DNA of 64,000 nucleotides from Argentina anserina (Eukaryota > Streptophyta > Magnoliopsida > Rosales > Rosaceae): NCBI RefSeq assembly GCF_933775445.1, contig NC_065876.1, forward strand, positions 5,704,001-5,768,000. The letters are read 5' to 3'. Below are positions 1-10,934 of the stretch, piece by piece. A program made the position numbers and the translations under genes. Within the stretch, counting starts at the first letter, position 1. Each line of letters begins with the position of its first letter. A model generated the notes under the pieces. That model was not told where the DNA came from and did not search any database. It saw nothing but the letters and a program-made list of their open reading frames with translations.

Positions 1-1800
1 GAAAACGGATCTATCATTAAAGACTTCGACTGGTCATGAGAGCTATAGAAGCCTCACTTTTAACCTTTAGAGTGCTTTAAAACCGATTGATGGTTAATCA
101 TCAATATTACAGTCCTCAAAATCCATTTTGAGACTGTGTCTTCCCAATAATCTTTTTCATTCTCGACTTAGGATTTGTAATGGCGACATCCTTTTAGTTC
201 ATAAAAAAATCTCTGCAAATATTTCATATTGAATACGCAATGACATAACACATATGATCCCTATTCATAATCAAGTATCTTACTTTGTGAACGTTTCAAT
301 TCTATTTGTAACACAACATGGTCTAGAAATATTTCTTGGGTGGATAAAGTTTGTTCTATAACTTTCATGTATATCTCTTAATTTTGATCCCCATAAAGAT
401 ACCTTATTTCACCATTCATAAGCTGCATTTGTCAGTTTTTCAGAAACTACCAAACTGATAAGGTAGTGGAGTGCAATGACATCCATTACGATAATATCTC
501 TTTGTGATCCATTACAAATATTCTCGTAGTCGATTCTAGTGCGTTTAGTGAGAGACCTTGCGCCATAAAGTGAGTCTATACTCTTAATTCTCATACGCAT
601 CTTATCAAAGATATATGATAGGGTTTACACTTGCGGTGTCGGCTTCATCTGCCCAAATACCTATCTCTTTGTTAGTGAACTTTAGTTCCTGCTGGATCAC
701 TTATTTCCATTGGGCCAAAATTACTACGTTGTTATTTCTCAATGAAGTATGGTTCGATATCAAGACTCAATATCCTACATCCTCATGTGGTTTGTATTTG
801 TAGAGATCTCTGTATTTGCAAGGATTTGTTCTAACATCTGAGGCATCCCCCAGTGATAACCAAAATCCAGGAATTCTCATGAGGCGGATTTGAGATTATG
901 AATCAATGGATCCAATTGTGCCAAACTCGTTTTCTTCCTTTAATCGAGTATATATCGAACATAAGGTGGTCTCCCCCTCTTCCTTGGAGAGCCACGACCT
1001 ATGACACCATTTATGCCACTTTTATAGTGTCAACATGCCACCATCTATGGCGGGAACACAATGCCTAATTCCTTTTGGGTGGCGTCATGTCCTCTTCTTA
1101 GATCAAGATGAGACATATTTGCAGCTAATATCTGTGATCTCATCACTTTATGCAATAGTGGGGATCAAGATGAGACATAGTGGGGACAAACAACGACAAT
1201 TCCTGTCGTTCCACTTGAACATTCTTTGTTCTTGTCTCCCCCTAACGACGGGAAGACTGTCTTATCAAAGTGATATTCCATATATCTAACGGAAAAGGAG
1301 ATCGCTTGTCAAAGTTGCAATATAGCGGACTATTTGAATGCTCATCTCTAATAAGAACATTTATTCACAGTAATTGACTTCACCATTATGCGATGTGGCG
1401 TCGCAATTTGGCACGTAGGTTAATCTAGTGGAGCTCAAGGATTGTAGATCCATGTCAATCCTAGTGAGCTCAAGTATTTCGATCCTTCAATGTTTTGAAT
1501 TGTAATTCATTTGATAATGATTAAGGTGATAGCCAAGAACTATTGAGTAATAAGTTGTATATGCAAAAATTACATGACCCTAAACGGAAAGATTGGTGCG
1601 CATTACTATTAACCAATATCAAGACTAGTACTTTAGTCATTTTCCGTGAGACCAAGTGGGCTTGTAACTAGCATAAGTAACATTAGTTTCAGTAGTGAAT
1701 GGTGTGATGACACGTGACCAGCGTGTCGACACATCAACCAACACCATAATTATTTAAAGTGTCTGCAAGTTGGTTGAATTAATCCACATAATTTTCGTTG
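1..1800 (-). mobile_element. Decayed Ty1/copia pol remnant, antisense
   Basis: The minus strand carries broken copia polyprotein pieces in the expected order. An integrase-core stretch lies between about 1790 and 1680 and includes LVDVSTRWSR, which resembles the LVDASTRWSHV block of one plant copia family; a frameshift separates it from the preceding CGLIQPTCRHFK. A reverse-transcriptase stretch at 600-409 includes DIIVMDVIALHYLISL, matching the block just after the 'GIDYEETYSPV' region. No long frame is left and many stops are present. The remaining stretches (1-400, 610-1680) probably belong to the same element but are too eroded to assign. The family match is recalled; the decay is seen directly. 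Confidence 0.7.
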
Positions 1801-2299
1801 GATTCAATCCTATAACATAGTGCAAATACATGTCTTTTGCATAGGATGATCTCAATCCAAATTTCTTTTAAGAGATCGATAAGATTTGAATGATTAGCTT
1901 TACATACCTAATCACAGTAGTAGAAGAAGCATAATATGGTGTTAGTGCATATACTTATGCATCAAACATTTCACGATTCCGTCTTAGGGAAGCGACGAAA
2001 TATGGGAATGAAATCACATCTTCAATTCCTCCATAAAATTATATTTTAAAGATTTTCACAGTTCTTTGTTTCTTTTGTCCTTGCTTCTGTTTATCCAAAA
2101 TATGAGTGTCATGGTACCCTTCATCCTTCATCATGAGCCCTATATAAAAGTCACCACTTGATTTATGAATGTTTGGTGAGATTTGATATTCAAATCATTG
2201 ACCAATTGCTACTTTTGAAGAATGTGAAGAACGTTTGTATACGCTATCTATCTAAAGTTCTAAATTCCGAGATTGAGTTACCGATCAGGGGTTGTTGTT
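1801..2299. other. Unassigned, probably transposon-derived
   Basis: This stretch lies between the antisense copia pol remnant and the sense-oriented copia 3' end. It holds no convincing coding frame; the plus-strand frame opening near 2158 runs through non-coding transposon sequence. The junction where element orientation flips must lie here. Confidence 0.4.
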
Positions 2300-2481
2300 T
2301 TGTTGACTTCAGGGGGAATGTATACCACATGTTATCTTCAATTGTAGTTGGTATGTTGTGCTCTTTTTCCCTTCAACCAAGTTTTTTGTTTTACCCAAGA
2401 GGTTTTTATTTTGCTTGGCAAGGTTTTTCCGAGGCAACAATATTACACCATGACACATTAGGACCGCGATATAAGGAGGAG
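2300..2481 (+). mobile_element. 3' untranslated end and polypurine tract of a copia element
   Basis: The plus strand shows the pyrimidine-rich tail typical of one plant copia family: 'CTCTTTTTCCCTTC', a degenerate 'GTTTTGTCCC...GGTTTT', then 'GGCAAGGTTTTTCCGAGGCAAC'. It ends in a purine tract (AAGGAGGAG, 2473-2481) directly before an LTR-like TGTTGTAGG. This is the segment between the RNase H stop and the 3' LTR. Its orientation is opposite to the pol remnant to its left, so the two are not a simple single insertion. Confidence 0.65.
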
Positions 2482-2661
2482 TGTTGTAGGAGAATTACTC
2501 TCCGTAATTTTTCAGTATATCTTATCCTAATTAATATAGATTAGCCTAGATAAAGAATGATATATAATTTTTAAATTTACGGAATACACAATGTAATATT
2601 TTTATAAATGCTCTTTTATTAATAAATAAAGATGATATATCTCTATTATAATTCTATAACA
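2482..2661 (+). repeat. Copia LTR, 180 bp
   Basis: It begins TGTTGTAGG immediately after a polypurine tract and ends ATTCTATAACA, giving the usual TG...CA termini. It has the AT-rich body with an AATAAA-like stretch near 2625. No second LTR copy was found in the window, so the partner LTR is lost or lies to the left. Confidence 0.6.
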
Positions 2662-2908
2662 TAGTTTTGTGGTCTTCTCTAATTCTCATATGGAACTCTT
2701 ATTTTTGTTCTCGAACTATCTAGCAGTGCTCACGCCAATCGCCTAAAAATCACGACTTTTGTCTTTATTTTAAAAACATATAGTTAAATTATGAAAATAT
2801 ATAAAAACGAGGTCAAAGCGGTGAGAAACCCAACTCGTCACCAACACAAAGCCAGTCCAGGTTCCACTCTCCGGTCAGCGGATTTGGTCCGGCCACCGTT
2901 CGTGGACA

Positions 2909-4328
2909 ATGTTACAGTTTCCGGGCTTCATGAAACAGTACCCCTGGTCAACCAGGGCAATTCCGACGTCGTTTCTGCTGCCGTCTCAATGGCCCCAACC
3001 CCACAGCGAAGAGCTCCTCCTCGCCATGGAGGAGGCCGATTACGACGAAAAGGTACTTCTTCATCTATCAATTTCACCCCTTTCTTCATTTTTCCTTATC
3101 TAATTTTGATACCCTCTATTATATATTTCACCTAATTTTGGAAGCCTAATTTGAAGTGGAATGAAACCTAATTACTTCACCTGGTTTGGTATTTGTTTCA
3201 ATCTTGACAACTAATGTATGAGCTTTTGTTCTGTTCATCAATTGAATTGTCCGGAAGTTTTGAGCTTTTAAATTAGATATGATTGAGAAGCTTTTAGAGA
3301 ATTAGAGTAGAGCTTGCTCACTTTTGTGGTGCACCTTGTTGACAATCTTTATTAATTCCCCAAAGGGAGAGATTTGGATTCTTAAGTTTAACTTGTGAGT
3401 GTAGAAGTTTTGAGTTAGAAGGCTGGACACTACCCCATCAATTCTTAACTTGTGAGTGTAGAGATTTGGTTCTTCAACTACGAATTCTTGACGTATGGAT
3501 CTATATCGTTGGGAGCTCATTGTTATTGGATTTGCACTAATTTGAAGTTGGATTTCTGGCTAACTGACCTTGGAAATTCAAAGAAAGAAATTATATTGAA
3601 CTTTCAGTAAACTTTGGTCCTTGGGAATCAGTGTTACTTAGCCCTGAAGATGGGGGTTTAAAAGAATGTAACTTGAATTTGAGAGTTTTGAGTTGTCGAA
3701 ACTCAGCATCTATAGACACCTACTAAAGCCTCAAGGAAAAGTATGTTTTTCGAAACGTTTGAACTTATTTACTATAAGACTGTAGGATAGCTTGATGGCT
3801 TAGGCTATTAATTCCGCGAGGTCGGCTGGAATTCTCACCCTGGTGTCAAAAAAGCACGAAAGCAGGAATGAGTTTGGCATCTGGCAAGTTTGAATAGTGA
3901 ATTCAGGATGATAATTAGCTTTATATATTTGAGAAGTAGGGCTACGTCAAAATCCATATGAACATCATCTTTGTAAATAATCCAAGCATTGCATTAGCAA
4001 GGTACAGATTAGCTGGAAAACAATTCTGAAAAATCTTATCTTTGGCATTTGTGTCTGTTTTCAAGTGTCCTTGAAGTGTAATCTTAGGGAAATAGCATTC
4101 TGTTCAGTAGTTATTTCTGTTCTCGTCTTTCAGTTAGTTTGCTTTTAGCATTAAAAGGAACAATTTTTGCAGTGTAATGAAATCCGAAAGAGCCACAGCC
4201 ACCAGATAATGATAGGGAAACCAACTGTCGATGTTGATAAAGAAGACTATGATAATGATGCTGATGATGATGATGTGGACAATGCAGAGGATTCCGAGGG
4301 TGAAGAGTTTGAGCAGGAAACCGGTTGA
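2909..4328 (+). CDS. Small acidic conserved-looking protein, two exons, unknown function
   Basis: Exon 1 is 2909-3052 and exon 2 is 4173-4328, joined in phase 0 across a 1,120-bp intron with GT (3053) and AG (4171-4172). The product is 99 aa. The N-terminal half is aromatic and proline-rich (QYPWSTRAIPTSF, LPSQWPQPHSEELL). The C-terminal half is a low-complexity acidic tail of D/E runs after IMIGKPTVDVDKEDYD. There is no signal peptide or membrane segment. Both exons close cleanly at the splice sites and the join stays open to TGA, which supports a real gene. I do not recognise the family. The acidic tail suggests a nuclear or protein-binding role, which is inference only. Confidence 0.6.
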
Positions 4329-5128
4329 AAATGCCTACAGCCCAATCTTCTGTTTTTGGTTGGACATTATAAATGAACGCCCGTTCCATATTCTTCTTTG
4401 GGGTTTGGAACACCATTCTATTCTCTTAAACAAATATATGTTGAATTGTTCCAGTTGTGCCACTTTTATTGGCATAGCTTCCGCTTTAGTTGGTTTTTAC
4501 GCTTTGGTCGATCATATCTGTATACAATGATCAGTTATGACTTATGACTAATGGTCTTGTTTCGAGATTCAAAATGAGAATGGCAGGTACCTCACATAGG
4601 GATACCTCCCTCAAAGTTCATATGGGAATCATAAATCGTTAGAGTGATCGTTATGAAGATCAATTGTGAATAATTATTTTGCTTGAATTTCAAGATAGCT
4701 AATGGTTGGATCGTGTACAAGCCAGCTACCCACACTCACCATAGCGACCAAGGTCGTCTTCTCCCAAGCCTCGCGCGTTTGGACCAAAGCAATATTATAC
4801 CATTTATACCTGTGTAAGTGCGTGAAGGAAGATTGCTTGAATCACAAGGTAAGCGCTACTGCTGCCAAACGATCTCATCAACATGTTATTCATATTTCAT
4901 ACTCCCGAGTATGTTTATGAAAACATTTTCACAGAATCAACATAGCTCGTTCTCGTTTATTCACAGTAACATCTAATTAAAAGTTTAAACCTAAATCTAA
5001 ATAATAACAAAAGAAAAACAAAGAACTCACACTAGGCCCTAGGAGGCTACGAAGAAATATGGTTCAGGCAAACAATGCGTTCGATATAAGTTACTGAGAA
5101 ACAGTTTATGACTTTGCATTCATCATCC
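4329..5128. other. Intergenic
   Basis: This is the 3' flank of the acidic-protein gene. Short frames near 4702-4920 show no family features. No repeat or RNA gene is recognised. Confidence 0.5.
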
Positions 5129-5760
5129 TTATATTGCCTCCAAATGCCTCCTCGATGTGGTGAAGCCGTCAATTATCATGTTTGCACATTCCTTGGCTTC
5201 ATAAACTATAAGTACTGAGTCTTGACTCATGTCCCTAGGGCCGGGTGGCCAGACCCTCAAAGCCAATGCCCTGTTTTCCAGGCTTTCGATTGGAGTCCAG
5301 TGAGTCCTGCCATCTTTTATCATCGGATCAAACTGGTAGACTCGATAATACGATTTAATCTTCTCAATTTTATAACGAATTGCTAATAACAGATCTCCAT
5401 TAGACTCAAACAGTTGATAGAAATCAACCCGAGCCTCCAGCCTATCTGAAGAAGAGCACACCTTCGTCACTACCCCCTGAATCTTGATTTGCAATACCAA
5501 ACATACCCATCAATGCTACCATACCAGCTTTCGTAAACACAATACAGAGTTCCATTCACATAAGTGGATGACCATTTGATAGGTTGGTAATAAAATATGT
5601 CAGTTACTAAATGACTAGTCCACTTCTTGTTTCTGCTTCGGGGATTGCATGCTAGTATTTTATTATGATGTTTTCCTCTGCTCATGATTAAGATGACACA
5701 ATCAGAGTTCTTTCCAGCCAGATTTGGCTGAGTGATACCGATCGTAGACTTCTGTAGTTC

Positions 5761-5904
5761 AGTGGTAAGATACCGATTGTTTCTCTTGAATTGATGATTT
5801 GCATATACAGATTACAATGGTATATATTAATCTCTCCACTAATCACTTCACTACCCGTGATTTCCTCCACTATCTCTTCATTCACCTACTACCATCCACT
5901 CACA
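5761..5904 (-). repeat. 3' LTR of the copia element (144 bp)
   Basis: On the minus strand it begins TGTGAGTGGATGG and ends CTTACCACT. The bounds are set by the AGTTC target duplication outside and the polypurine tract inside. It lacks 21 bp present in the other LTR. The terminal dinucleotides are TG and CT rather than TG and CA. Confidence 0.92.
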
Positions 5905-5916
5905 CTCTCTCTCAAG
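5905..5916 (-). other. Polypurine tract of the copia element
   Basis: On the minus strand CTTGAGAGAGAG abuts the 3' LTR. The pol stop codon TGA lies inside the tract, so the coding frame runs right up to the LTR. Confidence 0.8.
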
Positions 5917-7909
5917 TTAGCGCATACATATCAACCATGCTCAACTTGTCAAGTGAGTCATAAAAAGCTTTCTTAGATACTCCTTTTGTGAGCATATCGG
6001 CAAGTTGCTCTTCTGTAGGAACAAAAGGAAAACTGATGATCTTCGCGTCTAGCTTCTCCTTTATAAAGTGACGATCAACCTCCACATGTTTTGTACGATC
6101 ATGTTGTACAAGATTTTGTGAAATATCAATAACTATCTTGTTGTCACAATACAGATGCATAGCACATTTAGGTTTAATACCCAAATCTTGTAGCAAGTTT
6201 CTAAGCCATAACAATTTGCATACTCCTTGAGCCATACCTTTGTACTCTGCTTCAGCACTAGATCGAGCTACCACCTTTTGTTTCTTACTCTTCCATGTAA
6301 CAAGATTACCCCCAACAAAGGTAAAGTACCCTGATGTGGATCTCTTATATGTAATATTTCCAGCCCAGTCTGCATCTGTGAAGCCACAAATTTCAAAGAT
6401 TTTATTGTGATTAGAAAATATTACTCCTCTCCCCGGAGCTGACTTTAAGTACCTCAAGATCCTTACAATAGCATCCATATGGTCCTCGCTGGGATTATGC
6501 ATGAACTGACTTACTACACTTACTGCATACGCAACATCTAGTCTGGTATGTGATAGATAAATCAGACGGCCAACTAGCCTCTGATAATGAGGTTTTTCAG
6601 TAAGGACTTGATCTGGATACTCTGCTAACCGATGGTTCTGCTCGATAGGAGTATCAATGGGAGTGCAGTCCAACATACATGTCTCTGTTAGTAGATCAAG
6701 GATGTACTTTCTCTGACACAGATATATATCATCACTACCCCGGACTATTTCAATGCCTAAGAAGTACTTGAGTGTACTTAGGTAATTCATCTCAAACTCT
6801 GTGGCAAGCTGTTTCTGTAATTTATCCACCTCAACAGTATCATTCTCAGTAACTATCATATCATCAACATATATAATTAGAGCTGTTACATTTCCTTGAT
6901 GTTTGAGAAATAACGTGTGGTCTGAATTACTCTGTTTGTAGCCAATCTTCCTCATGAATTGTGAGAATCTTCCAAACCAAGCACGAGGTGACTGTTTAAG
7001 ACCATACAAGGACTTTCTCAATCTACATACGGAGTTACTTGGAAAAGCGGCCACATATCCAGGTGGAAGATCCATGTATACTTCCTCCGTTAGTTCTCTA
7101 TGAAGGAATGCATTCTTAACATCAAACTGCCTAAGTGGCCAGTTCAAGTTAGCAGCGACATAAAGCAATACCCGGATAGTGTTTATCTTTGCAACAGGTG
7201 CAAATGTCTCATCATAGTCTATGCCATATGTCTGGGTGAACCCCTTCGCTACTAAGCGTGCTTTATACCGGCTTACTGACCCATCTGGATTATGCTTCAC
7301 TGTAAACACCCAACGACATCCTACAGTCTTCTTGCCATATGGTGGAGGTACAAACTCCCAAGTATTGTTCTTTTGTAATGCTTCCATCTCTTCCTCCATT
7401 GCTTTCCTCCATTTTGGATCTCCCAATGCATCCTGTACTTTGTTAGGTACTGATACAGTAGATATTTGATTCACAAATGACTCATATGACTTAGATAATC
7501 TTTTGGTAGATATAAAATTTGCTACCGGATACTTGGCTTTAGTCTGAAGGATAGATTCATATCTTTTTGTTGGTTGACCCCAAGTAGACCTATTTGGCAA
7601 AACATATTGTCTACTATTAGCTCTAATAGAATGACTAACCTCAGGTGAGTGATCTTCTGTACCAGGAGAGCATTGGTCAGGGGTATAAATAGTTGTACGG
7701 GAGTCATAAGGAGCAGTTGTGTTGTCAGCTTCTGGTGCCTGAATCTCTTGAGTGACGGCCTCAGGTGGTGCCTGTGTGGCTTTGGTAATCTCAACGGAAC
7801 CTATTACCATATCAACTGACTCACTTGTCTCCCCCTCTCCATGATACAACTCTTCAAAAAATGAATTCTCCCCCTGAAGAGCAGTATCAGAAGAGGGAAA
7901 ATAACTCAT
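5912..7909 (-). CDS. Copia reverse transcriptase-RNase H
   Basis: This is an uninterrupted 665-aa frame on the minus strand and forms the C-terminal two thirds of pol. The RT domain starts near residue 165 (DPKWRKAMEEEMEAL), has RYKARLVAKGFTQTYGIDY and QFDVKNAFLH, and the catalytic YVDDM motif near residue 350. The RNase H domain follows (FTDADWAGN, SSAEAEY, LYCDNK, KHVEVDRHF). The first ~110 residues are the variable linker after integrase. It is in the same frame as the integrase piece upstream, from which a TAG stop (7913-7915) separates it. In a working element it is cleaved from one polyprotein and copies the element RNA into DNA. Confidence 0.93.
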   Translation of the reverse strand: MSYFPSSDTALQGENSFFEELYHGEGETSESVDMVIGSVEITKATQAPPEAVTQEIQAPEADNTTAPYDSRTTIYTPDQCSPGTEDHSPEVSHSIRANSRQYVLPNRSTWGQPTKRYESILQTKAKYPVANFISTKRLSKSYESFVNQISTVSVPNKVQDALGDPKWRKAMEEEMEALQKNNTWEFVPPPYGKKTVGCRWVFTVKHNPDGSVSRYKARLVAKGFTQTYGIDYDETFAPVAKINTIRVLLYVAANLNWPLRQFDVKNAFLHRELTEEVYMDLPPGYVAAFPSNSVCRLRKSLYGLKQSPRAWFGRFSQFMRKIGYKQSNSDHTLFLKHQGNVTALIIYVDDMIVTENDTVEVDKLQKQLATEFEMNYLSTLKYFLGIEIVRGSDDIYLCQRKYILDLLTETCMLDCTPIDTPIEQNHRLAEYPDQVLTEKPHYQRLVGRLIYLSHTRLDVAYAVSVVSQFMHNPSEDHMDAIVRILRYLKSAPGRGVIFSNHNKIFEICGFTDADWAGNITYKRSTSGYFTFVGGNLVTWKSKKQKVVARSSAEAEYKGMAQGVCKLLWLRNLLQDLGIKPKCAMHLYCDNKIVIDISQNLVQHDRTKHVEVDRHFIKEKLDAKIISFPFVPTEEQLADMLTKGVSKKAFYDSLDKLSMVDMYALT

Positions 7910-7912
7910 GTC

Positions 7913-9153
7913 CTAAAAAAAAGTAACATCCATAGTGACATAGTACTTCCGAGTAGGGGGATGATAGCACCGATACCCTTTCTGATGTCCTCCGTACCCA
8001 AAAAACACACATTTAACCGCCCGGACATCCAACTTAGAACGTTGATGTGGTGGAAGATGAACAAAAGCAACACAACCGAAAACACGAGCAGGAAGATTAT
8101 GAAAAGAGGGTAATGAGACATGAGATGCAAGCACCTCATAGGGAACTTTCCCTTGAAGGATACGAGAGGGAAGACGATTAATAAGGTGGGCGGAAGTAAT
8201 GACAGCATCACCCCAAAGGTATTTAGGCATATGGGCACTAAAATGAATACACCGAGCCATGTCAAGTAAATGACGATTTTTTCGTTCAGAAACCCCATTT
8301 TGCTCAGGTGTGTAAGGACACGTTGTTTGATGAATAATCCCGTGTGTGTTAAAAAACTCCTGAAAGTGATGATTCACATATTCCCCCCCCCCCCATTATC
8401 AGAACGAAGAACTCGAATGGTGGCATTATATTGTGTTTGGAAAGAGGTATGAAAGGCACGAAAAGCTGGAAAAACCTCATCTTTATTTTTAAGAAGAACA
8501 ATCCATGAAAGACGTGTGCAATCATCAATAAATAACACAAAATATCGCATGCCTGACACAGTAGACTCTTTAGAGGGTCCCCAAACATCAGAATGAATTA
8601 GTTCAAAAGGAATAAAACTTTTAGTAGAAGTATTAGGGGAATAAGTAGATCGATGACTCTTACCCAAAACACAGGTCTCACAACATAAAGAAGACTCGTC
8701 CACACTAATAAACAAAGTAGGCATAGATTTTTTCATAACACTAAAAGATGGATGTCCTAAGCGACGATGCCATAACCAAACTTCACTTAGCTTGTCAGAA
8801 GTGGAGAGTAAAGCGGTCCGAGACTGTCCCCCTGGTTTTCCCCCTGCGTATGTCAGATCCAGATGAAACAACCGGCCCCTCAGATACCCCCGACCAATTA
8901 CCCGTCCGGTGAGAAGATCCTGAAAGATCACATACATAGGAAAAAATGTTACAGAGCACTGAGCGTCAGCGTTCAATTGGGGAACAGATATCAAATGATG
9001 AGATAAAACATGTACATAGAGTATGTTGTGAAGCTCTATGGTGGGAGTAATACAAACGGATCCGGACCCTAACACGGGAAATGCCTCACCATTAGTATTA
9101 GTAACAGAGGGTACGGGTGGAGGGGACAATACGGTAAAGTAAGATTTTATCAT
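7913..9153 (-). pseudogene. Copia protease-integrase region, frameshifted
   Basis: Two frames cover this part. The frame from 9153 to 8374 has the pre-integrase zinc-binding block (HRRLGHPSF, CCETCVLG) and the start of the integrase core (HSDVWGP, FVLFIDDCTRLSW, VLRSDNGG). It breaks inside a run of 12 G on the minus strand (8383-8394). The frame from 8377 to 7913 resumes with HHFQEFFNTHGI, CPYTPEQNGVSERKN (catalytic E) and the C-terminal VFGCVAFVHLP, then stops at TAG (7913-7915). Protease DSGASDHM lies just upstream near 9185 in another frame. The D, D, E residues are visible but not in a single frame. Confidence 0.88.
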
Positions 9154-9235
9154 AAGTCATATGATCAGATGCACCAGAATCAATAATCCAAGTATCAAAA
9201 CTAACAAAGTGAGAAATATTAAAGGCCATACCAAT

Positions 9236-10258
9236 TTAACTACGGCCAACGATGGAAGTTGTAGGTGCTCCGCCAGCAGTATGATGATCATTCCCAACCA
9301 CACCAAAGATATCGGGTTCCGGAACTAAGTGAAGAGCTGCTCTTGCCTGGGGACGATGATTAGGCCTCTTGGGCCTAAGACGCGGATATAATTTCCAACA
9401 GGTCGCACGAGCATGGTTAGTATCATGGCAATAAGAGCAAGGAGGGCGAGGCTGATTCCCGAAACCTGGTGGTGGTCCTTGTCGATGAAGGGGAGCGGAA
9501 GTTGCTTGCATAAGGGGTGGTGCCGGATAGCGAGCATGAATAGTAAGGCTGGAAATGACAGCCGGTGCCAGAAGAATACTCTCCTGCTGAGACTCATCCT
9601 TTCAGATATAGGTGAAAGCGGTGAGTAGGCTAGGTGGTTCGGTCATTCGGAGCAATTCGCCTTTCGCACTGGTATGCTTGGCGTCAAGACCTTTCAGGAA
9701 ATGGTGAACTCGTTCAAGCTCATTCTCTTTGTGGTACCAAACAATATCCTCTTGATTTTTTATCATGCAAGGACGTTTCACATCAATCTCAGCCCAAATA
9801 TTTTTTAGCTTGGTGAAATAATGTGTCACCGGTTGCCCATCCTGGTGTATGGCCAAAGATGTGCACATTAACTCATGAACCTGTATGAAATCAGAGTCAT
9901 TAGTATATAAGCCAGTCAGTGTCTCCCATATTGCCTGCGCAGTAGCACATGCCTCCACAAGATCAACTATCTCATCATTCATAGCTTTCCACAAGATGGA
10001 CATGACAAGACCATCGTCGTCGTCCCATTTGTTGTAGGCAACAATATCCTCAGGACTAGGAGCCTTAGTGATGCCGGTGAGATGTCCCATCTTGTGCATG
10101 CCTCGAAGATGAACAGCCATGAGTCGTTTCTATTTACGAAAATTGGTTCTGTTGAGTTTGGTGCCCCCAAATGAACCACTGTCAGAATTTTTGACAGATA
10201 CTTCGAAGGTCAGAACTTCAGGGAGATGAGAACCCTCAGTTTCATGTCCAGAACCCAT
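9236..10258 (-). pseudogene. Copia gag with internal stop codons
   Basis: The start is ATG at 10258 on the minus strand. One frame runs through 10258-9236 but is interrupted by TAG (10130-10132), TGA (9602-9604) and TAA (9236-9238). The body has the gag UBN2-like region (RGMHKMGHLTGITKAP, IWETLTGLYTND, HHFLKGLD). Near 9440 is a CCHC zinc knuckle CSYCHDTNHARATC. The TAG falls where copia gags usually have a tryptophan, consistent with TGG to TAG. Gag forms the virus-like particle that packages element RNA. Confidence 0.85.
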
Positions 10259-10269
10259 CGAAAAAGAAA

Positions 10270-10756
10270 CAATGTAGTTAGACAGCACAAAAAAAACACA
10301 AAAAATGAGAACAATCTGTCACCGGTGCACGTGCACTGACGGTGAATATGCACCGACAGAATCTGGTCGAACCGGGTCGGGTCTGGTGGACCGGGTCGAG
10401 AGCAGGCCGGGTCGGGTCGGATTGAGAGTAGATAAATGTAAGGGTTTCGCCGAAAGTTTCGTGAAAGAGAGGAGAGAGAGGGACAACGGCGGAAATTGAT
10501 CTCGTCGATGGAGCGAGAGAGAGCCGAGGAGAGGCAGATCCGGGAAGAGAGGGACCACCGGATGAGGGCGTCTCGGAGAGACAGCGGCGGAGCCGGAAGA
10601 ACGGAGCGACATCGGAGGGACAGTGGGCGATTAGCTCCGGGGAAGATCGACGTCGAGCGGCGAGTCCGAGTGCGGAGCGGCCAAGCAGAAGCAGCGAAGA
10701 GGCGCCGGAGGTCGACCTGCCGGAAAAAGGAGAAAAAAGGAAAGAACAGAACAGGA
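10270..10756 (-). other. Leader between primer site and gag of the copia element
   Basis: This is a GC-rich untranslated leader. Both strands hold long proline/arginine/serine-rich frames that look like composition artefacts. Confidence 0.55.
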
Positions 10757-10769
10757 GGCTCTGATACCA
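10757..10769 (-). promoter_or_regulatory. Primer binding site (tRNA-Met type)
   Basis: On the minus strand TGGTATCAGAGCC follows directly after the 5' LTR. This is the classic plant LTR-retrotransposon site complementary to the 3' end of initiator tRNA-Met. It fixes the inner edge of the 5' LTR. Confidence 0.95.
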
Positions 10770-10934
10770 AGTGGTAAGATACCGATTGTTTCTCTTGAAT
10801 TGATGATTTGCATATACAGATTAGAATGGTATATATAGACTAATTTACACTATATACTAATCTCTCCACTAATCACTCCACTACCCGTGATTTCCTCCAC
10901 TATCTATTCATTCACCTACTACCATCCACTCACA
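10770..10934 (-). repeat. 5' LTR of the copia element (165 bp)
   Basis: It matches the 3' LTR apart from three substitutions and a 21-bp insertion starting AGACTAATTTACAC. The outer edge abuts the AGTTC target duplication (10935-10939). It ends ...CACT directly before the primer site, so the LTR termini are TG...CT. Confidence 0.93.

Larger units (their letters stand above)
5761..10934 (-). mobile_element. Full-length Ty1/copia LTR retrotransposon
   Basis: It is 5,174 bp long, on the minus strand, with LTRs at both ends and a perfect 5-bp target duplication AGTTC (5756-5760 and 10935-10939). Internal order is 5' LTR, tRNA-Met type primer site, about 500 bp GC-rich leader, gag with CCHC knuckle, protease (DSGASDHM), integrase, reverse transcriptase and RNase H, polypurine tract, 3' LTR. 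The integrase-before-RT order defines copia. The LTRs differ at 3 substitutions plus one 21-bp indel over about 144 aligned bases, so insertion is recent. Gag and pol carry several stops and frameshifts, so it is not autonomous now. Confidence 0.95.

Noticed and set aside
2158..2544. 128-aa plus-strand frame
   Set aside because: Runs through the copia 3' untranslated end, polypurine tract and LTR.
2791..3135. 114-aa frame overlapping the acidic-protein gene
   Set aside because: Wrong frame relative to the spliced model and no support downstream of the intron donor.
10210..10777. Long frames on both strands in the copia leader
   Set aside because: Arg/Pro/Ser-rich composition on both strands, no domain, and the position between primer site and gag marks it as leader.
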